Source of the DNA: a bacterium | Lineage (GTDB): Bacteria; Armatimonadota; Chthonomonadetes; Chthonomonadales; Chthonomonadaceae | DNA: 33,067 nt | Direction of reading: 5' to 3' | Assembly: GCA_021777995.1 (NCBI GenBank) | Contig: JAJYCW010000033.1 | Location: 1-33,067, forward strand | Shown here: positions 24,189-31,617 of the stretch, in pieces | How the letters are laid out: the number at the start of each line of letters is the position of its first letter | Numbering within the stretch: position 1 is the first letter of the stretch | Made by a program: the position numbers and the translations under genes | Notes under the pieces: model-generated | What the model was told of the DNA's origin: nothing | Databases searched by the model: none | Seen by the model: only the letters and a program-made list of their open reading frames with translations

Positions 24189-25277
24189 TTGTACGTAGAT
24201 GATCTGGATACACCTGTGCTTCTGGTCGATAGGTCTCGGCTAGATGCCAATATACGAGAAATGGCTGGCTTGGCGGCTGGCCATGGCAAACGACTTAGAC
24301 CCCATATCAAAACCCACAAATGTGTTGAAATTATGAAACTCCAACTTGCGGCAGGTGCAGTTGGTATCGCGGCTGCGAAGGTCTCCGAAGCCGTAGTGAT
24401 GGTCAACGGTGGTGCCCGCGATGTGTTTATTGCGAACCAGATTATCGGTGAGGCCAAAGCAAGGCAACTGGCGGCCCTAGCTACGCGCGCTGTGGTGTCC
24501 GTCGGTGTAGATACATCCGAGGGGGTAGGGTTTGCAGCGCGTGCGGCGCAGGAGCAGGGTGTCTCTCTCACGCTCGTAATTGAAGTGGACACGAGGCTTG
24601 GTCGGGCGGGCGTGCGCACCGCAACCGAGGCTGCAGAATTAGCTCGCAGCATCAATGCGGAGCCCAACCTGCGTGTGGGTGGCGTGTTTACACATGAAGG
24701 TCACCTTTACCGTGCCATGACGAGTGATCAACGGCGGAGAGCTGCAGATGCTGCGGCAGAGGTGATCCGACGTGTTGGCGCCGTAGTGGCCGATGTGGTT
24801 GGAAGTCCCATCACCATAAGCGTGGGATCTACTCCCGGCGCTGAGCTGATGGCCGAACAGGCAGGCATAACGGAAATGCGTCCGGGCGTTTACGTATTCA
24901 GTGACCGGATGCAGCAACGACTGGGACGAAATCCAGGGAGTTGCGCGCTCTCTGTTCTTGCAACCGTGACGAGCGTCACTTCCGATGGTAAGTGTGTGGT
25001 GGACGCTGGTGTTAAATCACTTGCCAGTGATCGTTTGGTTGATGATGCTAGCTATGGAGATATACTTGACAGGCCCAACTGGCAATTCGTAATGGCGAGT
25101 GAGGAGCATGGTATTATACTTCACCACGGTGAGCAGGTTCCACGGCCTGGTGACAAGATTAGAATTGTGCCAAACCATGCCTGCACCTGCGTAAATATGC
25201 ATAGCTACCTGCATATTGTGGAGAACAATGAAGTGGTGGATCGCTGGTGCGTGGACGCACGGGGCCGCATATTTTAG
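24189..25277 (+). CDS. D-threonine aldolase / D-serine dehydratase-like PLP enzyme
   Basis: A fold-type III PLP enzyme: an alanine-racemase-like barrel (about 1-240), then a beta domain of the D-serine dehydratase type. Lys41 in RPHIKTHK is the PLP lysine. The metal pair is His330-Ala-Cys332 near the C-terminus (NHACTCVNMH); a His-x-Cys pair is described for Zn-dependent eukaryotic D-serine dehydratase and His-x-Asp for D-threonine aldolase, so a dehydratase-like or related D-amino-acid lyase is slightly favoured. The start is TTG 24189, with AAGAGGTGA, a near-perfect ribosome site, about six bases upstream. It is the first gene of the operon leading to fabI and the aminotransferase. The substrate is uncertain. 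Confidence 0.85.
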   Translation: MYVDDLDTPVLLVDRSRLDANIREMAGLAAGHGKRLRPHIKTHKCVEIMKLQLAAGAVGIAAAKVSEAVVMVNGGARDVFIANQIIGEAKARQLAALATRAVVSVGVDTSEGVGFAARAAQEQGVSLTLVIEVDTRLGRAGVRTATEAAELARSINAEPNLRVGGVFTHEGHLYRAMTSDQRRRAADAAAEVIRRVGAVVADVVGSPITISVGSTPGAELMAEQAGITEMRPGVYVFSDRMQQRLGRNPGSCALSVLATVTSVTSDGKCVVDAGVKSLASDRLVDDASYGDILDRPNWQFVMASEEHGIILHHGEQVPRPGDKIRIVPNHACTCVNMHSYLHIVENNEVVDRWCVDARGRIF

Positions 25278-25350
25278 CCAAGGCAATACCTTGTTACGGG
25301 TACAATAGAGTGTTAAGTATAAATCCAACTTGCGGGGGGAGCAACTCAAT

Positions 25351-26130
25351 ATGGCATCCGTAATGGAAGGTCGGAACGTTCTGGTTACGGGAGCGCGCAA
25401 CAAATGGTCAATCGCCTGGAATGCTGCGGTTTCGCTCCATCGAGAAGGAGCCCGACTGGCGTTCAGCGTATACGGTGAACGAGAGGAAGCCAGTGTTGCC
25501 AAGCTTCTTGCCGATGCCGGTATTTCTGCGCCGATCATCCGTTGTGATGCCGGGGATGAGAGTCAGATAAACGAACTGGTAGGGCAGTTGGACAAGGTGT
25601 TCGATGGGCAGCTTCATGGTCTGCTTCATAGCATGGCGATGGCCAACAAAGATGAGCTAGGTGGTGAATACGTCGCAACATCTCATGAAGGTTTTATACT
25701 GGCGCAGGATGTTTCAGTGTATACGCTTGTAGCGCTTACCAGGGCATGCCGGCCGTTGTTGAAACCCGTTGGGGGCAGTGTGGTTACCTTGACTTATTTG
25801 GGCTCGGAGCGAGTTGCCCCTAACTACAACGTAATGGGAGTGGCCAAGGCGGCTCTTGAAGCCAGCGTACGGTACCTGGCCGCAGATCTTGGTCCCGAGG
25901 GTATTCGCGTGAATGCAGTCTCTGCAGGACCCATCAAAACGTTGGCTGCCAGTGCAATCTCAGACTTTGACAATATGATTAAACACGTCGCGAGCCGCGC
26001 ACCTCTTCAGCGCGCGGTTACAGCAGAGGAAGTGGGCGATGCGGTCATGTTCCTCATGAGCCCGTGGGCGACAGCAATAACTGGTGAAGTGCTGCACGTT
26101 GACGGCGGCTACAACGTAATGGCCTCTTAG
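25351..26130 (+). CDS. fabI: Enoyl-ACP reductase (FabI type)
   Basis: It reduces enoyl-ACP with NAD(P)H in the last step of each fatty-acid elongation cycle. From ATG 25351 (GGGGGAG upstream) the 259 residues match FabI closely: VTGARNKWSIAW at the cofactor site, LLHSMAMANKDELGG, and TYLGSERVAPNYNVMGVAK with Tyr149, Tyr159 and Lys166 in the Y-x6-K spacing that separates FabI from ordinary SDRs. FVGETLH is replaced by TGEVLHVDGGYN near the end, as usual. Putative target of triclosan and isoniazid-class inhibitors by family knowledge. It lies between two PLP-enzyme genes, an unusual place for a fatty-acid gene. Confidence 0.94.
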   Translation: MASVMEGRNVLVTGARNKWSIAWNAAVSLHREGARLAFSVYGEREEASVAKLLADAGISAPIIRCDAGDESQINELVGQLDKVFDGQLHGLLHSMAMANKDELGGEYVATSHEGFILAQDVSVYTLVALTRACRPLLKPVGGSVVTLTYLGSERVAPNYNVMGVAKAALEASVRYLAADLGPEGIRVNAVSAGPIKTLAASAISDFDNMIKHVASRAPLQRAVTAEEVGDAVMFLMSPWATAITGEVLHVDGGYNVMAS

Positions 26131-26149
26131 GCAGAGTGAAGAGTACAAA

Positions 26150-27256
26150 ATGACCCGACTACCGAGCCCCAGGCTGCTCATGGGACCTGGCCCTAGCAGT
26201 GTCTCTCCTGCAGTGCTTGCCGCAATGAGCGAGCCACCCATAGGTTACCTTGATCCCGAGCTATTCGAATTACTAGAAGGCATTAGAGCGGGACTACGCA
26301 TCCTGTTTGAGACCAAAAGCAGGTTCACAGTGCCGCTAACTGGTACGGGCATGGCGGGCATGGAGGCGTGTATTGCGAATTGCGTTGGCCAAGGTGACCG
26401 GGTTGTTGTTGTAAGTGCGGGGTACTTTGGAGATCGCATTGCAGAATTGGCTGGACGGCTTGGTGCCAATGTTGACGTAGTACGGGGTGAGTGGGGGAAG
26501 GCGGTTGAGACGAGCGCTCTGCGCACAGATTTAGAACGTGGCTCACCGCCGGTGTTGGTTGCGGCTGTCCATGCCGAAACATCCACTGGCGTAAGGCAGG
26601 ATTTAGCCCCGTTTGCTGCGGTTGCACATGAATATGGGGCGCTTTTCCTTGCAGATATGGTTACGTCGCTGGGTGGAATTCCGGTAGACGTCGACGGTTG
26701 GGACATTGATATCGCGTATTCGGCCGTTCAAAAGTGTGTGGGTGCACCACCGGGTCTGGCCCCCGTTACGGTGACGGATGCTGTTCTGGAGTCTATGCAT
26801 CAACGTGGTCTCCCACATGCAAACTGGTATGTTGATTTTAAGCTTCTTGGTGCTTACTATGATTCGCCCCACACCTATCATCACACTGTACCCGTTAATA
26901 ACTACTACGCCTTGTTTGCAGCACTTGGAGAGGCATTTGAAGAAGGGCTGGATGAGCGTTTCAAGAGACATCAAACGGCTAGCAACGCACTTATAGCGGG
27001 CCTACGCGAATTTGGCATTGAACCGTTGGCGCCTGAAGCTATAAGACTGCCCACGTTGAATGCGGTAGCACTCCCGCCAGGCGTAGATGACCTATTGGTT
27101 CGCAACAACCTGCTCTCGCACCATGGAATTGAGATTGGTGGTGGCATTGGAAAGCTAAAGGGCAAAATTTGGCGTATAGGTACCATGGGATTTGCTGCAG
27201 ATATGAAAAACGTAGAGAGGCTTCTTGCAGCTCTAAAAACCGAGCTGTACAGATAG
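26150..27256 (+). CDS. Alanine-glyoxylate / serine-pyruvate class V aminotransferase
   Basis: A PLP-dependent aminotransferase of 368 residues that most likely transfers the amino group of alanine or serine to glyoxylate. LLMGPGPSSVSP, then GYLDPELFELLEG at the N-terminus, VAAVHAETSTGV, ADMVTSLGG with the PLP-binding Asp, and SAVQKCVGAPPGLAP with Lys195 as Schiff-base lysine are all family marks; RIGTMG near the end carries the substrate-binding Arg. It begins 19 bases after fabI. With the D-serine dehydratase-like enzyme upstream, a shared serine/glyoxylate role is plausible but unproved. Confidence 0.92.
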   Translation: MTRLPSPRLLMGPGPSSVSPAVLAAMSEPPIGYLDPELFELLEGIRAGLRILFETKSRFTVPLTGTGMAGMEACIANCVGQGDRVVVVSAGYFGDRIAELAGRLGANVDVVRGEWGKAVETSALRTDLERGSPPVLVAAVHAETSTGVRQDLAPFAAVAHEYGALFLADMVTSLGGIPVDVDGWDIDIAYSAVQKCVGAPPGLAPVTVTDAVLESMHQRGLPHANWYVDFKLLGAYYDSPHTYHHTVPVNNYYALFAALGEAFEEGLDERFKRHQTASNALIAGLREFGIEPLAPEAIRLPTLNAVALPPGVDDLLVRNNLLSHHGIEIGGGIGKLKGKIWRIGTMGFAADMKNVERLLAALKTELYR

Positions 27257-27270
27257 ATTGAGGTAGGTTA

Positions 27271-28269
27271 ATGCCGTTATTTCCTCCAGGCGAGGGTGAA
27301 GACGGGGGGGCGCCCGCACGAATGCGCTATATGCGCGAGCGAGGTACCAGAAAGTTAATTGCGGGGCTTATTGCCTTGTTTGCAATCTGGTACGTGGTTG
27401 GCCAGATACAGGATCATATACTGCTCGCGAAAAAATGGCCGCCGCTTAGTCCAGTACTTAACGGGCTCACAGTGGTTGGGGTTCTTAATCCTAAGGGTAA
27501 TTATACTCGGACGCTTTTCAAAGTAACCACGGAGAACACTGCGGCACGCGTTGCCCTAACTGAATACGGATGGAATTCCATTTTCAACCCAAACAACGGG
27601 CAACTTTGCAATTCTGTTACTGCTGCTGCCATTCAGCATGCACTCAACGTTGATGACGTAGCAGGTGAAGCGATGCTGGCACCTTTTATTAAGGCAGAAG
27701 TTGAGTATATGATGTATCAGCATCACCAGGGCGGTGATGCCACAGCATTCTCGAAACTCACCAATTCGATGCTGGTCACCGTTCCTCCGGAGACACTGCA
27801 TTCCGGTCCGCGTACTGTAACGATGGGCAGTTTGATTAAAGAATTCTCCTCCGGTGGCGGAGGCAATTTTGGTGATTCAAGTGGTGGATCGGGAGGGGGA
27901 AGTGGCAGCGGCAGGTCGGTGGAGCATCTCATTTACCTTGGACCTAAAACTGTGGCAACGGTGTGCCCGGTTGTGCTTACGGGCGCGCAATTCACCGGGG
28001 GCTTCACCGAGGAAGAACCTACGAACCTGATTACTGGACCAGCCTGGACAGACTATATGGATCTTACGCCTGAGGGAAGAAGCCGGTTCTTTCAGTGGTC
28101 CCACTCGCATCAAGGTGAGGATCTCATCTTCGTCCTTAAAGGACAAATTGTTTGCAAGGGCAATATTGGTGAAGTGTTAGACACATCGAGTTGGGGCATT
28201 GAAAACATCCGTGATGAGAACGCGGCAAAAAAGCTGGTAGACTACGTCAACCAACCGGTTCATCCGTAG
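27271..28269 (+). CDS. Membrane-anchored hypothetical protein with Gly/Ser linker
   Basis: ATG 27271 follows GAGGTAGG and lies 14 bases after the aminotransferase stop, so it is probably the last gene of that operon. The 332-residue product has a charged 27-residue cytoplasmic start, one membrane helix (about 28-44), and a large outside domain. Residues about 205-225 are an almost pure Gly/Ser linker between two parts. Two or more cysteines (LCNS, TVCPVV, IVCKG) could form a disulfide. I recognise no domain family. The convergent terminator at 28430 lies downstream. Confidence 0.75.
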   Translation: MPLFPPGEGEDGGAPARMRYMRERGTRKLIAGLIALFAIWYVVGQIQDHILLAKKWPPLSPVLNGLTVVGVLNPKGNYTRTLFKVTTENTAARVALTEYGWNSIFNPNNGQLCNSVTAAAIQHALNVDDVAGEAMLAPFIKAEVEYMMYQHHQGGDATAFSKLTNSMLVTVPPETLHSGPRTVTMGSLIKEFSSGGGGNFGDSSGGSGGGSGSGRSVEHLIYLGPKTVATVCPVVLTGAQFTGGFTEEEPTNLITGPAWTDYMDLTPEGRSRFFQWSHSHQGEDLIFVLKGQIVCKGNIGEVLDTSSWGIENIRDENAAKKLVDYVNQPVHP

Positions 28270-28429
28270 GGAGCCGATCGCGTCTGTGGTCTTCATATCC
28301 TCCCTACCGACTGAGGAGATAACGAGGCGGTTGTGTGCATGACGCCACGGTGCTCGAATCCGTGCTAATTTGAACTAGCAGCTCCTATTAGTTGTTGACC
28401 TGCCATTTAACCAACTTTACTTTTCTCCA
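28270..28429. other. 3' untranslated gap before the terminator hairpin
   Basis: I see no gene, RNA or repeat in this stretch; it probably belongs to the end of the plus-strand operon. Confidence 0.4.
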
Positions 28430-28473
28430 CGTGAGATGAACCGACATGTGCGGTCCATCTCACGCTTAATTTT
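28430..28473 (+). terminator. Rho-independent-like terminator of the plus-strand operon
   Basis: Arms CGTGAGATGAACCG (28430-28443) and CGGTCCATCTCACG (28451-28464) pair over 14 positions with one mismatch and a 7-nt loop, followed by CTTAATTTT. The position after the last plus-strand gene fits. Confidence 0.7.
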
Positions 28474-28486
28474 GGGTTGCAATGGG

Positions 28487-28534
28487 GTTAGCACGGTGTT
28501 AACCTTTGGCGGAGCCTGGCCTTACCGTGCTAAC
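28487..28534 (-). terminator. Inverted repeat ending the minus-strand transcript
   Basis: GTTAGCACGGT (28487-28497) and ACCGTGCTAAC (28524-28534) are perfect 11-bp arms around a 26-nt loop. It lies 24 bases beyond the stop of the minus-strand secreted-protein gene. No clear U-tract follows on that strand, so it may be a stabilising stem instead. Confidence 0.5.
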
Positions 28535-28558
28535 TCTGCAGCTATCCAGATGCCTGCA

Positions 28559-31192
28559 CTACGGCTTTGCGTTGAGGATTGCTTTAAGGTACTGAGCTGT
28601 GAGCTTTGGATCTAATGGCAAAGGTTTCTCGGTGCCATCAGGAACAAATGGGATTGCGGCAGGTGCAATGACCAGTGCATCAATTGAGCAGAAATACCTA
28701 CCCTTAGACTTGCCAAGTACATGAATGGTAATGGCATGGGCGCCTGCAGGAAGTGTTGTGCTACCCAGCTGGAACCAGCCAAAATATCCTGAGAGGTAGT
28801 TCGGGCCACCTGGTACCTGGTTTGTCGGATCGTGCTCGGCATGATTATCAATATACCAGGCAATAGGTGACACGCCTGGTCCGGGAGGAGTGCCTGCCAT
28901 CCAAATCGTGTAGTCACCCGCTTCTGGTACATCAAATACATAACGCGAGGCGTAGTCTTTCACCTGGGATGGTCGCTGCGAGGTTGCAAGGCGTAGATAT
29001 CCGCCCCCACTAGCACCGGCATTTGCCGCAAACTCTGGGAAGTTCGTACCCACCGGATTCTCGCCTTCAATCCATCGGTAGGGGCTAGCGGCCAATGAGA
29101 GCGCCTCAACCTGTCGTAACGCACCCTTGTAGGCCTGAGCAGGATTGTGCGCCTTGAGCAGCTGTTCGTCCTCGTCAAACTGAATGCGCGCAAAGGTCGC
29201 GGCTGGATTCTTTGACGGGTCGGTTACCTTGAGCAAGACGGATAGCAGTGCAATGGTATCGGATGCTGCCTGATCGGGGAAGGGAGTTTGCGAACCTATT
29301 TTGAACACAAGCGGCTCGGCTCCAAACTGAACTACCACACTTGTTTTGCCAGCCACCTGCACAGGAACAGGATCTCCCTCAGGCGTTTCACATTTAAAGG
29401 CCTTCGGCGTGGTTGTTTCAAATCGTACCTTACGAGGGCCCATCAACGAAGTGAGAACAGTCTCGCTGGTACCGTCTGGCAGAGTGATGGAATAACCTTG
29501 GAAGGAGGGCCAGAGGTTCAGCGCCTTGCCGCTTGCGGTGCTTGGAAGCCAGTATACCCCTGCACTATGAGGCACAAGCCCAACGGTGGCAGGACCCGGT
29601 GCAGCTTCAGGATAATAGAGTGCCCTCGGCATAACGAAGGGAGACTGGGAGTCGGCGTCAATGTCGCTCTTCGTCTGGTGCAGCCAGTCAAGTAGTTGCG
29701 GCGACGACAACCAGTTCTGAGACTTTGGTTGATCGGTAGCCGCGCTGAATTGATCGACGAAGAAACCCTTAAAGCCAATAGACCGCATGGATGTTATATC
29801 CTGTTCGAGCGCGGTTAGAGTGGAATAAGGTGGTAACAGACTCGTACGAGACGCCTCGATAGGTGCGGCCATAAGCCAAAGGGGACTGCTGCTCCAGCTG
29901 CTTGCGGCATAGGCGGGACCGGTGAGTTGCTGCAGCCTTGATGGCTGCTGTGGGGAGGTTGAGATCGCAATGCCGTCGTACCCCCCGGGGGACGTTTGGG
30001 TGAGAAACAGGCTGTTTGGCATCGCTGTTACGACTACCGGCACATCTGCAATTCGATTTTTAAGGACATCAGAGACCGCGTTTAGATAGTACTTAATGGA
30101 GCCTGAGCGCCAATCTGTAAAGTCATTCCACCAGCCGGTTGAGGTGGTGTTTACGGTTTCAACGCGGTGCGTTTCGCCTGTTTTAGGGTCATACAGGTAT
30201 GGAATGCCGCGACCACCACTCCAGAGAGGGACTAGCCGGGCCAGAATTTTTATGCTGTCGATAGGCGTACTTAACTGCCATCGGTTGCTAATAACAGTGG
30301 CTGTACCGAGATGCGTTTTTAGATAGTGCTGCCATTCAATTCGCGCCAGAGGTGCATTCGGGATGATGTGTCGGTCTGAAGCTGGCATCGCCGCATACCT
30401 GCCAAGCGGGTTGATAAAAAACCGAAGTCCCTTACCAAACTGTATATTCTTAAAGAATGCAAGGATGTTATCGCGGTAGGTGTCGAAGCTGCTCCACAGA
30501 TCTGGCATATGTTCACTGCCGTCGGCTGTGATATGCGGCAATGCAATAACCACCGGCCGCGAGATATTTCCAACGGTGACGAAGGGAGCAGTAACGGTAT
30601 CTCCGTTGACTCTTGCCATACCCTTCTGCACCACGCGACTATCGCTGCCAGCGTCGGCCATGAAATAGGCTGCTGCGTCAACACCTTTTATCGTCCAAAC
30701 TGCCTGCGTATCCTGGGCATTATCGAAGCGATAGACTGCAGGACGTACGTTGAACCCGGAAATTCGGGGCAGTGCGCCAGGCCCAAAGGCTATTCCGTAC
30801 GTAAAGCCGTTGGTGTCAAGGTAGGTAATGAGACGCTGAAAGCTGGCTGGGCTAACGTTAACAATCGGCTTATCGGGCCATACAATCACCGAGTTGACAC
30901 CATGTGATTTCAGCAGCTGAAGGGCCTGTACATCCACCTGCCATGCCGCATCCGACGAGTCTAACAACGATTGTGGATGAAATGCACCACCCACAGGAAG
31001 AAATGAAGACCCGGCCCAGCTAAGGGTGCCTGCAGTGGATATTGACCAGCTTTGGGTCGACTTGGCGGAGTCCACATATGTACCCTGGCGCAGAACAACA
31101 GAGGACGCGGCTCCACAACGGGGTAGGGTTAAAAGGACGAGGGACGTGAGCACGCAGAGGTAACTCGCGAATTTCACGCGGTCTTTAAGCAT
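28559..31192 (-). CDS. Large secreted protein, glycoside-hydrolase-like with C-terminal carbohydrate-binding-like domain
   Basis: From ATG 31192 (AGGAA nine bases upstream) the product is about 877 residues with a signal peptide (MLKDRVKF, hydrophobic core, CGAASS). The N-terminal part resembles a barrel-type glycoside hydrolase: FLPVGGAFHPQSL, then LLKSHGVNSVIVWPDKP, FINPLGRYAAMP, MRSIGFKGFFVDQFSAATDQ. I cannot place the acid/base pair, so activity and family are open. A middle beta-rich region follows. The last ~150 residues (from YRWIEGENPVGTNFPEF to IDALVIAP) look like a jelly-roll carbohydrate-binding module as found in CBM6/35-type enzymes. It is exported and probably acts on polysaccharide outside the cell. 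Confidence 0.65.
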   Translation of the reverse strand: MLKDRVKFASYLCVLTSLVLLTLPRCGAASSVVLRQGTYVDSAKSTQSWSISTAGTLSWAGSSFLPVGGAFHPQSLLDSSDAAWQVDVQALQLLKSHGVNSVIVWPDKPIVNVSPASFQRLITYLDTNGFTYGIAFGPGALPRISGFNVRPAVYRFDNAQDTQAVWTIKGVDAAAYFMADAGSDSRVVQKGMARVNGDTVTAPFVTVGNISRPVVIALPHITADGSEHMPDLWSSFDTYRDNILAFFKNIQFGKGLRFFINPLGRYAAMPASDRHIIPNAPLARIEWQHYLKTHLGTATVISNRWQLSTPIDSIKILARLVPLWSGGRGIPYLYDPKTGETHRVETVNTTSTGWWNDFTDWRSGSIKYYLNAVSDVLKNRIADVPVVVTAMPNSLFLTQTSPGGYDGIAISTSPQQPSRLQQLTGPAYAASSWSSSPLWLMAAPIEASRTSLLPPYSTLTALEQDITSMRSIGFKGFFVDQFSAATDQPKSQNWLSSPQLLDWLHQTKSDIDADSQSPFVMPRALYYPEAAPGPATVGLVPHSAGVYWLPSTASGKALNLWPSFQGYSITLPDGTSETVLTSLMGPRKVRFETTTPKAFKCETPEGDPVPVQVAGKTSVVVQFGAEPLVFKIGSQTPFPDQAASDTIALLSVLLKVTDPSKNPAATFARIQFDEDEQLLKAHNPAQAYKGALRQVEALSLAASPYRWIEGENPVGTNFPEFAANAGASGGGYLRLATSQRPSQVKDYASRYVFDVPEAGDYTIWMAGTPPGPGVSPIAWYIDNHAEHDPTNQVPGGPNYLSGYFGWFQLGSTTLPAGAHAITIHVLGKSKGRYFCSIDALVIAPAAIPFVPDGTEKPLPLDPKLTAQYLKAILNAKP

Positions 31193-31248
31193 ATTGCAGA
31201 TTTCCTGGAACGGCACGTTCCAACCAAGGTGAAGTGGTAGCTCGGTGA

Positions 31249-31611
31249 TTAATCGGGCAGTGAATATTCGTCTACAGGAGAAAAGTGAATTACCGTAACG
31301 GTATCTTCAACACTAACATCCTCACTGTAAATTCTCCGCAGCAGGTTGACAAGGTCTTCTACGGTTCGAAATTCTGGGTTTTCCTTTTGAACTTCTCGCG
31401 GAGACAACTGGTCAATGGTCTTTACCTCAACGCGATCAACGATGGCGGTAAACAGGCGCATGCGCCGCGCAAACCTCGCGCCTATGGTTACCCAAACCAA
31501 TGTACCGGCCTGGTATTTATTGGATTTATCGCCAAGGCGTATCGTTAAACTTTTACGTCCATTGCGGAGGACGTCTTCATAATACTCTGAATAGAAATTC
31601 AATGCGAACAT
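31249..31611 (-). CDS. ASCH-domain protein
   Basis: A 120-residue protein with the ASCH fold: the N-terminal helix and loop VLRNGRKSLTIRLGDKS carries the conserved G-x-K-x-x-x-x-R-x-G-D core, then a small beta barrel (AGTLVWVTIGA, FTAIVDRVEVKTIDQL). ASCH proteins are PUA-related and thought to bind RNA or modified nucleosides; a few act as nucleoside amidohydrolases (YqfB). It starts 6 bases after the argS stop, so the two are co-transcribed and may be translationally coupled. A link with tRNA is an inference from that context. Confidence 0.85.
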   Translation of the reverse strand: MFALNFYSEYYEDVLRNGRKSLTIRLGDKSNKYQAGTLVWVTIGARFARRMRLFTAIVDRVEVKTIDQLSPREVQKENPEFRTVEDLVNLLRRIYSEDVSVEDTVTVIHFSPVDEYSLPD

Positions 31612-31617
31612 AGTTGT

